Shown here: one piece after another, positions 15,215 through 23,551 of the stretch | Layout of the letters: each line of letters starts with the position of its first letter | Position numbering within the stretch: the stretch's first letter is position 1 | Assembly (NCBI GenBank): GCA_023443925.1 | Contig: JAEZSL010000077.1 | Coordinates: 1 to 30,535, forward strand | Length of the DNA stretch: 30,535 nt | DNA from: Bacillota bacterium | GTDB taxonomy: Bacteria; Bacillota_A; Clostridia; Lachnospirales; Lachnospiraceae | Direction: 5' to 3' | Notes under the pieces: model-generated | The model's input: the letters and a program-made list of their open reading frames with translations, nothing else | Told to the model about the DNA's origin: nothing | Databases searched by the model: none | Made by a program: the position numbers and the translations under genes

Positions 15215-16658
15215 TGCAGATTTAGAAGTGCAAATCCAGACGGCTATGGAAGAGCTTGACATGGATAAAGCTTCTATGCTGTTAAATGATATTGCAATAG
15301 ATGAAACAGTGTTAGACTCTGCGTATATTCAGGATATCAAGGAGCGGACATTCAAGAAGATTGGGCTTTTCGATATGGCTGCTGTAGATTATGACAATAA
15401 TACAGAAGTGATAAAGAATGAGCACACCGGAAAAAGAAAGCATCTAAGCGGGCGAAGATATATAGCTTGCGCAGCTGTAATAATTTTAATTATCCTGGCA
15501 GGCATGAAACAAGAAAGTATTGTACTTGCATTTCAGCAAATGTTAAGCCTGATACCCGGAGTGGGAATCGTAGAGAATAATCAAGGGGCAGTATACCGGC
15601 TAAAAGAACAGGTGACAGCGGAAAATGATTTGAGTACTTTGAAAATATTATATGTTACGGCAACAGCTGATACCTTGACTATTCGATTTGAATTAGAAGG
15701 AAACTTTACCAAAGAGCAGGAATTAGAACGAAAAAAAAAGAAGGAAATATTTAAAAATCTTGATGTTTATCTGCTTGTCAATGATCAGAAGTTTCAGAAG
15801 TACCATGGCGGCAGTGGTGTTGGGATATCCGGAAGTCATTATTCCTACAGTTGTAATTATACCTTTGAAGTGGATCAGAAATATATTAATGCAAAAAAAG
15901 AGTTTATTCTCGTAAGTGAGGAATACGATATCCGGGTAAGTTTCCGGTTAAGTAAAATTGATCAATACAGTAGTTTGAACGAGATCGGCGCCACGGAGAT
16001 GCATAATGATATAAGCCTTACAGCCAGTGCTTTTCTAAACGATGGACAGTTAAGCGTTAATGTTTACCCGATTAACAATTCGGATTATGAGCTGATCAGC
16101 TTTAATAATGAATATGATCTTGAATATTTTGGAAGGAAGATGATTTTAAATACAGACAAAGGAATTAAGAAATATACACCACCAAAATACTATGGAACTG
16201 GCCTAAATGGGTCCTTACTCTTCGATGTAAGTGACGGGTCCGGTGATTTTAAACTCTCAATTCCCTTTGTTGTGGTAGAAGCGGAGGAGATAAAAGAAAT
16301 CAATTTACCAATCCCTGAGGAGGGAGAGGTGATTGAAGTGGATAAAGAAATTAACTTTGAATCTGGGAGTGCTGTCATTAAGAGTGTGGAAAGGCTAAGG
16401 GGCGATATTGGTAATGAAAACGGATATCTTAAAATTTTCCTAGAGTATACCAGCCTGAATGAAAATAAGCAGCTGGTCAGTGTCGAATTCACCGGAAAGG
16501 ACGCAATCGGTTTTTATCCGCATCGTGATGACCAGAACAGGACAGCTGCAGTCAGTTATATGTTGAATGAATTCGATACGAAGGAATTAAAACTATCGGT
16601 TACCAGACCGCGGTATGTGTTAATGGAGCCATATGAGCTGGATATCAGTATAGAGTGA
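15180..16658 (+). CDS. DUF4179-type membrane protein, probable anti-sigma factor
   Basis: 492 residues. A cytoplasmic N-terminal part (about 1-92) rich in acidic helices is followed by one membrane helix (about 93-109, YIACAAVIILIILAG). Next comes VLAFQQMLSLIPGVGIVENN, the stretch I associate with DUF4179-type proteins encoded beside ECF sigma factors. The rest (about 130-492) is an external beta-rich region. The start ATG 15180 lies inside the sigma gene, with GGGAGGTG 6 nt upstream, so translation is coupled and the two products are probably made in balanced amounts. I infer that the N-terminal part holds the sigma factor at the membrane until an external signal releases it. The N-terminus lacks the HxxxCxxC zinc motif of ZAS anti-sigma factors. 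Confidence 0.78.
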   Translation: MKEQKTIYLLNDADLEVQIQTAMEELDMDKASMLLNDIAIDETVLDSAYIQDIKERTFKKIGLFDMAAVDYDNNTEVIKNEHTGKRKHLSGRRYIACAAVIILIILAGMKQESIVLAFQQMLSLIPGVGIVENNQGAVYRLKEQVTAENDLSTLKILYVTATADTLTIRFELEGNFTKEQELERKKKKEIFKNLDVYLLVNDQKFQKYHGGSGVGISGSHYSYSCNYTFEVDQKYINAKKEFILVSEEYDIRVSFRLSKIDQYSSLNEIGATEMHNDISLTASAFLNDGQLSVNVYPINNSDYELISFNNEYDLEYFGRKMILNTDKGIKKYTPPKYYGTGLNGSLLFDVSDGSGDFKLSIPFVVVEAEEIKEINLPIPEEGEVIEVDKEINFESGSAVIKSVERLRGDIGNENGYLKIFLEYTSLNENKQLVSVEFTGKDAIGFYPHRDDQNRTAAVSYMLNEFDTKELKLSVTRPRYVLMEPYELDISIE

Positions 16659-16731
16659 GATTATAACAATAGTAAGCCAAGAAGTTTAAGTAACAGTTGA
16701 TTTGACATAAATAAGTTTAAGGAGAAATATT

Positions 16732-17193
16732 ATGAAAATTAGAAAATACCAACCAGCAGATTGTAAGGAAATCACTGAATTATTTTATGATACGGTTCAT
16801 AGTGTGAATACCAAAGACTATTCACAAGAACAGGTGGATGCATGGGCTACCGGTACCGTTAATATAGAAAAATGGAATGAATCCTTTTTAGAAAACTATA
16901 GTATTGTGGCTGTTGATAATGGGATGATTACAGGCTTTGGCGACATCGACCATACGGGCTATCTGGACCATCTATTTGTACACAAGGATTATCAGGGTAA
17001 GGGCATAGCAACTGCGATTTGTGATGCGCTGGAAGAACACGTTATAGAAAGTGGAATACGGATAGTTTACACCCATGCCTCCATCACTGCTAAGCCGTTT
17101 TTTGTAAAGCGTGGCTATATAGTGAAAAAGGAACAGCAAGTGGAACGAAGAGGAGTAAAGTTGACCAATTTTGTTATGGAAAAGGCGTCATAA
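16732..17193 (+). CDS. GNAT family N-acetyltransferase
   Basis: 153 residues. The GNAT core is clear: an N-terminal MKIRKYQPADCKEITELFYDTVHSVNTKDYSQEQVDAW segment as in YafP-like members, then the acetyl-CoA-binding motif LFVHKDYQGKGIATAICDALE with Q-GKGIA at 88-93, and a final strand pair ending GVKLTNFVMEK. The family moves an acetyl group from acetyl-CoA to an amine; the substrate is not known, though the THASITAKPFFVKRGYIVKKEQQVERRGVKL ending is common in YafP/PhnO-like enzymes. AAGGAGAAATATT precedes ATG 16732. The long hairpin at 17201-17245 separates it from the convergent TetR gene. Confidence 0.9.
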   Translation: MKIRKYQPADCKEITELFYDTVHSVNTKDYSQEQVDAWATGTVNIEKWNESFLENYSIVAVDNGMITGFGDIDHTGYLDHLFVHKDYQGKGIATAICDALEEHVIESGIRIVYTHASITAKPFFVKRGYIVKKEQQVERRGVKLTNFVMEKAS

Positions 17194-17200
17194 GTATAAC

Positions 17201-17245
17201 AACCACCAAGGCATTAAGATGAGTAAGCTTAATGCCTTGGTGGTT
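17201..17245. terminator. Perfect 18-bp inverted repeat between convergent genes (bidirectional terminator)
   Basis: AACCACCAAGGCATTAAG (17201-17218) is followed by a 9-nt loop and its exact complement (17228-17245). It lies 8 bp after the acetyltransferase stop and 2 bp from the stop of the convergent TetR gene. Neither side has a good T-run, so termination efficiency is uncertain; the stem would still protect both 3' ends. Confidence 0.7.
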
Positions 17246-17247
17246 CC

Positions 17248-17781
17248 TTATCCCAGCAGAACATAGCAGATATCCGCCATTTCCTCATCATTTTCCTTCA
17301 GTCCGGTTTTAACCCATTCGATAAGGACTTTATATAGTCCGCCGGCAGTAAATTCGATAAAATACTTTTCATAGATCGGTGTATGGGAGTCTTGGCAAAC
17401 TACATTTCTGGATAGTGTGTGAAAAAAACCGATACATCTCTCCAGAATCAAATTGCTCAGATTGGATTTTATAAGATTCTTAACCAAGCGGTGATGCTCT
17501 CTGAAATAAGCAAAAAATAACCGCAGGCTTTCTTTATTATAGGCTGGCGTATCTTTTAAAATATTGATTAAATAGTCTTCAAAAAGTTCATCTAAATAAT
17601 CGGTGATTACATCCTCTAAAATGGCATAATGCCTGTAAAATGACATACGGGAAACCCCCGCCTTATTTGTTACTTCCGTAATAGAAATATCACGGAAGTC
17701 TTTCTTTTCCATCAAGATCATAAGAGCAGTAAAAATACTCTCTTTCGCTAAGGTACTTTTAACCTTCAATTTATTATCCAT
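17248..17781 (-). CDS. TetR family transcriptional regulator
   Basis: 177 residues. The N-terminal helix-turn-helix (about 12-56) reads AKESIFTALMILMEKKDFRDISITEVTNKAGVSRMSFYRHYAILEDVI, a standard TetR DNA-binding domain. The C-terminal two thirds are helical, as expected for ligand binding and dimerisation, with no family-specific match. It is divergent from the EFR1 ferredoxin gene, and palindromic GTTAC/GTAAC sites lie between them, so it most likely represses that gene and itself. The effector is not known. Confidence 0.9.
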   Translation of the reverse strand: MDNKLKVKSTLAKESIFTALMILMEKKDFRDISITEVTNKAGVSRMSFYRHYAILEDVITDYLDELFEDYLINILKDTPAYNKESLRLFFAYFREHHRLVKNLIKSNLSNLILERCIGFFHTLSRNVVCQDSHTPIYEKYFIEFTAGGLYKVLIEWVKTGLKENDEEMADICYVLLG

Positions 17782-17810
17782 TTACATTTTCTCCGTTTTT
17801 GTAACACTTA

Positions 17811-17820
17811 TCAGTTGGTC
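17811..17820. promoter_or_regulatory. Second, partial TetR half-site next to the regulator gene
   Basis: GTAACACTTA lies just upstream of the TetR start (17781, minus strand) and resembles one half of the palindrome at 17864-17881 (its complement reads GTTACACTTGTAAC). It may serve autoregulation. Confidence 0.4.
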
Positions 17821-17822
17821 TA

Positions 17823-17851
17823 TTGTTAAACTTGTTTGGATACATTATACT
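17823..17851 (+). promoter_or_regulatory. Promoter of the EFR1 ferredoxin gene
   Basis: TTGTTA at 17823-17828, a 17-bp spacer and TATACT at 17846-17851. The predicted start of transcription (about 17858) is directly before the operator palindrome at 17864-17881. Confidence 0.65.
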
Positions 17852-17863
17852 GAATAAAAACCT

Positions 17864-17881
17864 ATGTTACAAGTGTAACAT
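17864..17881. promoter_or_regulatory. Palindromic operator, probably for the TetR regulator
   Basis: ATGTTAC-AAGT-GTAACAT is a perfect 7-bp inverted repeat with a 4-bp centre. It lies just downstream of the -10 box of the EFR1 gene, where a bound repressor would block transcription. Confidence 0.7.
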
Positions 17882-17911
17882 GATAATTGAGTTTAATAAT
17901 AGGAGGTATTT

Positions 17912-18655
17912 ATGAAACTATTGTATTTTACTGCAACCGGAAACTGTTTATATGTAGCAAAGCAATTTGGAGGAGAGAACTTTTCCATTCCAAAGTTGTT
18001 AAAAGAAGAACAATTTACCATTGAAGCTGATAAAATTGGAATCATATTTCCAATATTTAATTTAAGTGTACCAAAGCTGATCGAGGACTTTCTGGGTAAA
18101 GTGAAACTAAAAAGCAATTATATTTTTGCAGTCGCTACGTATGGAATGTTTGCCGGTGGAGCTACCAGACACCTGGTGGAGATCGGGAAAAGAAACGGAA
18201 TCCATTTCTCCTATATTAACGAACTTGTAATGGTCGATAATTTTCTGCCGGGTTTTGATATGAAAAAGCAGGTCGATGGCCAGGGCGGGAAACATATTGA
18301 TGAGAATCTGAAGAAGATTGTAAAAGAAGTAAAAGCGAACCGGTTATATATAAAAAAACATTCTATCCTTGTTGAACCACTCCGTAAACTGGGTTTAAAA
18401 ATGGAAGGTGAAAATTTTGAAAAGGACTTCCGCACCGAGGATAGCTGCAATGGATGTAAGACTTGTGAAAAGGTCTGTCCGGTGGATAATATTAAAGTGG
18501 AGAATAAGCCTGTTTTTTATCAGAATTGCCAGCGTTGTCTGGCATGTATACAGAATTGTCCCCAAAAGGCAATTCATCATAAAAAGGAGAAGAGTGGTGA
18601 AAGATTTAGAAATGAACATATTACTTTGAAAGAGATCGTGAATGCAAACCAGTAA
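17912..18655 (+). CDS. EFR1-type protein: flavodoxin-like domain fused to a 2x[4Fe-4S] ferredoxin domain
   Basis: 247 residues. The N-terminal flavodoxin-like fold (about 1-165) starts LLYFTATGNCLYVA, the FMN phosphate loop position (TATGN, 7-11), and has FPIFNLSVP and AVATYGMFAGG, as in EFR1 proteins. The C-terminal domain has two ferredoxin clusters, CNGCKTCEKVCP (Cys179, 182, 185, 189) and CQRCLACIQNCP (Cys206, 209, 212, 216). It should carry electrons between FMN and iron-sulfur clusters in the cytoplasm; the partner is unknown. The ribosome binding site is TAGGAGGTATTT before ATG 17912. Control by the divergent TetR regulator is likely, so it may be induced by a redox-active or toxic compound. 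Confidence 0.9.
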   Translation: MKLLYFTATGNCLYVAKQFGGENFSIPKLLKEEQFTIEADKIGIIFPIFNLSVPKLIEDFLGKVKLKSNYIFAVATYGMFAGGATRHLVEIGKRNGIHFSYINELVMVDNFLPGFDMKKQVDGQGGKHIDENLKKIVKEVKANRLYIKKHSILVEPLRKLGLKMEGENFEKDFRTEDSCNGCKTCEKVCPVDNIKVENKPVFYQNCQRCLACIQNCPQKAIHHKKEKSGERFRNEHITLKEIVNANQ

Positions 18656-18741
18656 TTTTCTAGCGTTGCCTGTATCTCGTAATTATTGAAAATAGTTTTA
18701 TAGTATCAGACTTATCATTGTACTCTTACACTTATAAATAA

Positions 18742-18789
18742 ACAAGGACGATGAATTGCACCGGCTTCCTGTAATCCAGTCGTCCTTGT
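18742..18789 (-). terminator. Terminator-like hairpin for the AraC gene
   Basis: ACAAGGACGA (18742-18751) pairs perfectly with TCGTCCTTGT (18780-18789); an inner stem ATTGCA/TGTAAT can form within the loop. On the minus strand it is followed by the T-rich TTTATTTATA, which favours termination of the AraC transcript ending at 18868. On the plus strand the tail is A-rich. Confidence 0.6.
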
Positions 18790-18867
18790 AAAAAATCAGA
18801 TTAATGTCTGGTTTTAGAAGCTGTGCACCACCCATTGATAAGGAAGCGCTCGATGTACTATGTTAAT

Positions 18868-19737
18868 CTAGTCTTTTCTATAATTACCAGGCGTTTTACC
18901 TGTCTTTTTATTAAAGATATCATAAAAATACTTAATATCCATATATCCGCATTTCGTCATTATTTCATAAACGGGTAAGTTAGTCGTTTTTAATAAATTA
19001 CAGGCATAGTTAACCCGGATTTCCTGCAGATATGAAATAATGGTTTTTCCGGTTATCTCTTTAAAAATCCTGCTTAAGTAGGCAGTGCTTAAATATACAT
19101 GCTCTGCAAGGATATCACATTTTATATCCTTATCAAAATTCTTATTTAAATATTCAATCACATTCTGAACTACCATTTGTTTATACAAGCGTGAGTTATG
19201 CACCTGTTCCATATCTTCTCTATACAATCGGAACATGTAAATAAGCAGCTTTTTTAAATCTGACTGTATAATCTGTGAATAGCCATCATTTTTATTGGCA
19301 AATTCCGCATACATCTCCTTAAACAACTCACCTATCTGATACATCTTTTTACTTGAAAGTTTTATATAGCCTTTCGAAGTAGATGGTATTTGAAAAGAAT
19401 GAAATAGATAGTTATATGCTACATTAAGAAAATCGGGTACATTTGTCAATGAATCATCAAGAATACTGGGCTGAAAGATACAATTATATAAGAGAATCGT
19501 ATGCCCTTCCTCCAAAACCTGCTCATGCGGAACATTTGCATTAATAATGTAAATATCACCTGCTTCAAGCGTTTCTTGATTACCTCCGATATAATGGATG
19601 CCCCTGCCTTTTTCAATGTATGAAAATTCAATAAATTCGTGAGCATGCATAAAGTTAACGCCGTCATTAACCCGATTTAAAAATATATCATGTCCATTTT
19701 GCAAATAGTCTTTTTCAAGCAGCACTTCATGAAACAT
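18868..19737 (-). CDS. AraC family transcriptional regulator with N-terminal cupin domain
   Basis: 289 residues from ATG 19737. The N-terminal half (about 15-150) is a sugar-sensing cupin-type region with HAHEFIEFSYIEKGRGIHYIGG, LEAGDIYIINANVPHEQ. The C-terminal part (about 185-289) holds two AraC helix-turn-helix motifs: CDILAEHVYLSTAYLSRIFKEITGKTIISYLQEIRVNYACNLL, then LPVYEIMTKCGYMDIKYFYDIFNKKTGKTPGNYRK. A longer frame from 19833 is rejected because GGGAGGATTGAA sits directly before ATG 19737. It is divergent from the glycoside hydrolase and sugar importer genes and is almost certainly their regulator. Confidence 0.93.
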   Translation of the reverse strand: MFHEVLLEKDYLQNGHDIFLNRVNDGVNFMHAHEFIEFSYIEKGRGIHYIGGNQETLEAGDIYIINANVPHEQVLEEGHTILLYNCIFQPSILDDSLTNVPDFLNVAYNYLFHSFQIPSTSKGYIKLSSKKMYQIGELFKEMYAEFANKNDGYSQIIQSDLKKLLIYMFRLYREDMEQVHNSRLYKQMVVQNVIEYLNKNFDKDIKCDILAEHVYLSTAYLSRIFKEITGKTIISYLQEIRVNYACNLLKTTNLPVYEIMTKCGYMDIKYFYDIFNKKTGKTPGNYRKD

Positions 19738-19874
19738 TTCAATCCTCCCATAAAAACTAAAAATTGCAGCAGATAATAATGCTGGTAATAACCTCTTTAA
19801 ATTAATTTGTAAATATCTAACAATATAAATCAACTTAAGTTATTAATCATTAAAATTGTTTGCCAATATGTTAG

Positions 19875-19917
19875 GTCAGTTTACCCCCCTTAGACTTATC
19901 TGGAATATGTAATGTAA
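19875..19917 (+). repeat. Upstream copy of a direct repeat, candidate AraC-regulator site
   Basis: GTCAGTTTACCCCCC, then ATCTGGAATA and AATGTAA in the same order as the second copy at 20075-20116. About 30 of 42 positions agree. The copies start exactly 200 bp apart and have the same orientation. Confidence 0.6.
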
Positions 19918-20052
19918 TACACTTCATTAAAATTATCTTAATTCTCCCATAAATACTGCAAAATCTAACAAGTAAATATCATAAAGATTATATCTTATTA
20001 GATCAAATTTGTACACTATAACCAATGGAAATTGAAATTAGTATATATATTT

Positions 20053-20066
20053 TTGTCATATGACAA
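20053..20066. promoter_or_regulatory. Perfect 14-bp palindrome TTGTCATATGACAA
   Basis: This perfect inverted repeat lies 9 bp upstream of the second GTCAG element and about 70 bp before the -10 box of the hydrolase gene. Its form fits a dimeric regulator's operator, distinct from the AraC-type repeat. Confidence 0.5.
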
Positions 20067-20074
20067 TATATGAA

Positions 20075-20116
20075 GTCAGAATACCCCCTATATTATATCA
20101 GGATTAACCAATGTAA
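20075..20116 (+). repeat. Downstream copy of the direct repeat, overlapping the -35 region of the hydrolase promoter
   Basis: GTCAGAATACCCCC, then ATCAGGATTA and AATGTAA. The 3' end falls at 20110-20116, where the -35 box for the TATAAT at 20134-20139 should be. This is the position from which AraC-family proteins typically activate transcription. Confidence 0.6.
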
Positions 20117-20221
20117 CCTGGTTATAAAGAAGGTATAATCCTATATTGTTAAGCAGGTAATTGCATATTTACCAGCAATACCGGATTGGAAATATCTACA
20201 ATAAAAAGGAGAATGTTTATT

Positions 20222-23200
20222 ATGTTTTATCCAGATATAGCACTTGATAAGTATGATGAGATTTTTAATAATCCTTCAGCGGAATACCGAGGTGCCCCAT
20301 TTTGGGCATGGAATAAAAAACTTGATGTTACGGAACTTACCCAGCAAATTACATATTTTCAGCAAATGGGTATGGGCGGCTTTCATATGCATTGCAGAAC
20401 CGGACTTGATACCGAGTATATGGGAGATGAATTTTTAAGCTGTATTAAGGCATGCGTTGATACCGCAAAAGAAAAAAATATGCGCGCCTTTCTTTATGAT
20501 GAAGACCGATGGCCGTCAGGTTCCGCGGGTGGCAGAGTATCAAAGGAGGAAGAGTTTTGCAACCGTTATCTTGTATTTACGGCAATTCCATATGGAGAAA
20601 CAGCGTTGGAGGCAACCTTGGCTTCAACAGCAACAACATCAGCAAATGGAACCGGTAAGCTGATAGCCAGATATGAAATTGTACTTGAAAACGGTTTTTT
20701 AATAAATTACCGGCTGAAAAATAAAGAAGAAGCGGACGATGGCTGCTGGTATCTATATCTGGAGCACGGAGTCAGTAACCCGTGGTTTAATAACCAGCCT
20801 TATGTTGATACGTTAAACAAAAGAGCGATCGAGCGCTTTTTGGAAGAGACTCATGAAAAATACTATAGTCGTTTAAGCGATGATTTCGGATCAGTAATAC
20901 CATCCATATTTACAGATGAACCGCAGTTTGCTCACAAAACCACATTAGGCTCCTCAAAAGAGAAAGGAACGGTCATTCTTCCATACACAGAGAGCTTTGG
21001 TGAAAGTTTTCTAAAAAGATACGGAGAGGATATCTTAACCCGGGTACCGGAACTAATATGGGAAAAGCCAGAAAACAAAGTATCGTTAATACGTTACCGT
21101 TATCATGAGCATCTGGCAGAACATTTTACGGCTGCATTCGCGGATACCGTTGGTGAATGGTGCGGAAAACACGGCATATATCTTACCGGACATATGATGG
21201 ATGAAGCCACTTTAGAGATGCAGACACGTTCCCTGGGGGAGGCTATGCGTTCTTACCGCAGTTTTCAGCTGCCAGGAATTGATATGCTCTTAGATGGCAG
21301 GGAATATACGACAGCGAAACAAGCACAAAGTGCTGCACATCAATATGGTCGCGAAGGAGTACTAAGTGAACTATATGGTGTTACCAACTGGGACTTTGAT
21401 TTTCGCGGACACAAATTACAGGGCGACTGGCAGGCTGCTTTGGGTGTAACACTGCGGGTACACCATCTATCGTGGGTGAGTATGACGGGGGAAGCAAAGC
21501 GGGATTATCCCGCGTCTATTTTTTACCAGTCACCCTGGTATAAAGAATACAAATGGCTGGAGGATTACTTTGCAAGGGTTAATACTGCATTAACCCGCGG
21601 GAAACCACATGTGCGTATTGGTGTTATCCATCCCATTGAAACCTATTGGTTACATTTTGGACCCAATGACAAAACCAGGTTAGGCAGAGAAGAACTGGAT
21701 AAGAATTTTCAAAATGTCACGGAATGGCTGTTATTTGCTAATCTGGATTTTGATTTTATTGCCGAGTCCTTATTGCCGGAGCTTTATGAAAATACGGATA
21801 ATGAACGATTCCATATTGGCGGGATGGAGTATGATGTCGTAATAGTTCCTGGCTGTGAAACCTTGCGCAGAACTACGGTGGATGCACTTGAATCTTTTTT
21901 ACAGCGTGGCGGACATGTTGTATTTATGGGAGAGGCTGCTGCCTATGTGGATGCAATGGATTGCACGGATGTTTGTAAGCTGTCCGAACAAGCAAAGCGT
22001 ATTCCATTCACCCGAACTGCACTTATAGAAGAACTGGTTCCATATCGTGAAATTGAGATTCGTGAAAAAGATGGCACAATGGTTAATCATCTCCTGACTC
22101 AGATGAGAATGGAAGGCAATCGGAAATGGCTGTTTATAGCAAATGGCCGGCCGGATCAAAACCGCGACATACCATCGAAAAGTGATTTGGAAATTCACTT
22201 AAACGGGTTATGGACGGTAACACATTACGATACCTTAAGTAATTCGATAGAACCTTTAGAAGCAGAGTATAAGAATGGTGATACGATTATGAAACGGAAA
22301 ATGTTTTGTCATGATAGTTTGCTTCTGGCACTGGATTCAATATCAGATATATCGCAAGCAATTAATCGGCAGAAGAACCAGCAAGCGGAAACCACTGAAA
22401 ATATTACCTTGTCCGGTCCGGTACCAATTGAGTTAAATGAACCCAATGTTCTTTTGCTGGATTTGGCTGAATTTAGCCTTGATGATGGTGAATGGATGCC
22501 GAAAGAAGAAATTTTAAAGATTGATAATGTATTCCGCAAAAAGCTTGGCTGGCCGCAGCGAATGGAAGTTTTTGCACAGCCTTGGGTTGAGCCCGTAGAA
22601 GAGACGGCTGAGCATATGGTGGCTTTACGCTTTTACATTGAATCGGAAATAGAGGTAGAAGGTTTAGAATTGGCAATGGAAGAAATCGAAAGTGTTAACG
22701 TTTTTGTTAATGGTTTAAAGGTTGAAAAACATGATAGAGGCTATTTTACAGACCGCTGTATACAGCGCATAGAACTCCCGGGTTTTAAAGCCGGAATTAA
22801 TAATCTGGAACTTGTACTGCCATTTACGAAAAAAACAAATTTGGAATGGTGCTATTTATTAGGTGACTTTGGCGTTGCATTATCCGGATGCAAAACGCTT
22901 TTAACAAAACCGGTGGAAACGCTTTCTTTTGGAGACTATTGCAATCAGGGCCTGCCCTTTTATGCCGGCAATGTTACATATCACATCGATGTAGAAGTAG
23001 AAGAAGGAAGTTATAGGTTAAACATCAATAAGTACCGTGCGCCGTTGTTGAGCATTCGTGTAGACCATGAGGATAGAGGGAATTTAGCATTTGCTCCTTA
23101 TAATATGGAGCTTGGTTTATTAACAACCGGAAAACATAGAATTTCGATTACTTCCTATGGAAATCGTGTGAATGCATTTGGTGCAGTCCATAATTGTGAT

Positions 23201-23323
23201 GAAAATACCATCTGGTTTGGACCTAATGCCTGGCGCACAAGTGGGGATAGCTATTCGTATGAATACCAATTAAAACGAATGGGCGTTTTAAAAGCGCCGG
23301 TACTAAAACGAATTATGAATTAA
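20222..23323 (+). CDS. Large cytoplasmic glycoside hydrolase, GH106/alpha-L-rhamnosidase-like
   Basis: 1033 residues. The N-terminus reads SAEYRGAPFWAWNKKLDVTELTQQITYFQQMGMGGFHMHCRTGL, then AFLYDEDRWPSGSAGGRVS, the start of a TIM-barrel seen in a large group of GH106-related enzymes. Acidic residues in FTDEPQF and TGHMMDEATLEMQ are candidate catalytic positions. A middle region (VIVPGCETLRRTTVDALESFLQRGGHVVFMGE, about 540-570) has the glutamine-amidotransferase-like fold common in such enzymes. The C-terminal 200 residues look like a galactose-binding-type beta-sandwich. No signal peptide is present, so it acts on sugars already imported. Start 20222 is chosen because AGGAG at 20207-20211 is 10 nt away; ATG 20213 is too close. 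Substrate specificity is inferred only. Confidence 0.75.
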   Translation: MFYPDIALDKYDEIFNNPSAEYRGAPFWAWNKKLDVTELTQQITYFQQMGMGGFHMHCRTGLDTEYMGDEFLSCIKACVDTAKEKNMRAFLYDEDRWPSGSAGGRVSKEEEFCNRYLVFTAIPYGETALEATLASTATTSANGTGKLIARYEIVLENGFLINYRLKNKEEADDGCWYLYLEHGVSNPWFNNQPYVDTLNKRAIERFLEETHEKYYSRLSDDFGSVIPSIFTDEPQFAHKTTLGSSKEKGTVILPYTESFGESFLKRYGEDILTRVPELIWEKPENKVSLIRYRYHEHLAEHFTAAFADTVGEWCGKHGIYLTGHMMDEATLEMQTRSLGEAMRSYRSFQLPGIDMLLDGREYTTAKQAQSAAHQYGREGVLSELYGVTNWDFDFRGHKLQGDWQAALGVTLRVHHLSWVSMTGEAKRDYPASIFYQSPWYKEYKWLEDYFARVNTALTRGKPHVRIGVIHPIETYWLHFGPNDKTRLGREELDKNFQNVTEWLLFANLDFDFIAESLLPELYENTDNERFHIGGMEYDVVIVPGCETLRRTTVDALESFLQRGGHVVFMGEAAAYVDAMDCTDVCKLSEQAKRIPFTRTALIEELVPYREIEIREKDGTMVNHLLTQMRMEGNRKWLFIANGRPDQNRDIPSKSDLEIHLNGLWTVTHYDTLSNSIEPLEAEYKNGDTIMKRKMFCHDSLLLALDSISDISQAINRQKNQQAETTENITLSGPVPIELNEPNVLLLDLAEFSLDDGEWMPKEEILKIDNVFRKKLGWPQRMEVFAQPWVEPVEETAEHMVALRFYIESEIEVEGLELAMEEIESVNVFVNGLKVEKHDRGYFTDRCIQRIELPGFKAGINNLELVLPFTKKTNLEWCYLLGDFGVALSGCKTLLTKPVETLSFGDYCNQGLPFYAGNVTYHIDVEVEEGSYRLNINKYRAPLLSIRVDHEDRGNLAFAPYNMELGLLTTGKHRISITSYGNRVNAFGAVHNCDENTIWFGPNAWRTSGDSYSYEYQLKRMGVLKAPVLKRIMN

Positions 23324-23551
23324 CATACATTTTCAGATATCGGATGAAAACGGAGAGCGATCTGTTGATTTTTTAGTCAATAAAACCGGTTAAGGAAATC
23401 AGCAGTCGTGTTCAGCAATGGTATAAAACGTATAAAGGTTAAAATTGTATTCGGATATCAATATCGGAGTGGATTCCGGTTGAGATATAAATTCATTATG
23501 ATTTAGCATGGACATGGGGCCATGATTAAATCAAACCATAGGAGGAGCAGA
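23324..23551. other. Gap between the hydrolase and the binding-protein gene
   Basis: About 228 bp. I see no terminator, and no convincing -35/-10 pair. Read-through from the hydrolase promoter is therefore likely, though an extra promoter cannot be excluded. AGGAGG at about 23540 serves the next gene. Confidence 0.4.

Larger units (their letters stand above)
19738..20221. promoter_or_regulatory. AraC / glycoside hydrolase intergenic control region
   Basis: About 480 bp, very AT-rich, without a gene. It contains two copies of a GTCAGNNTACCCCC element starting at 19875 and 20075, a 14-bp palindrome at 20053-20066 and a TATAAT at 20134-20139. No -35 consensus precedes that -10 box at the right distance, as expected for a promoter needing an activator. 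Confidence 0.6.

Noticed and set aside
16689..16731. Promoter with TTGACA before the acetyltransferase gene
   Set aside because: TTGACA is present but the -10 position would fall on the ribosome binding site and start codon.
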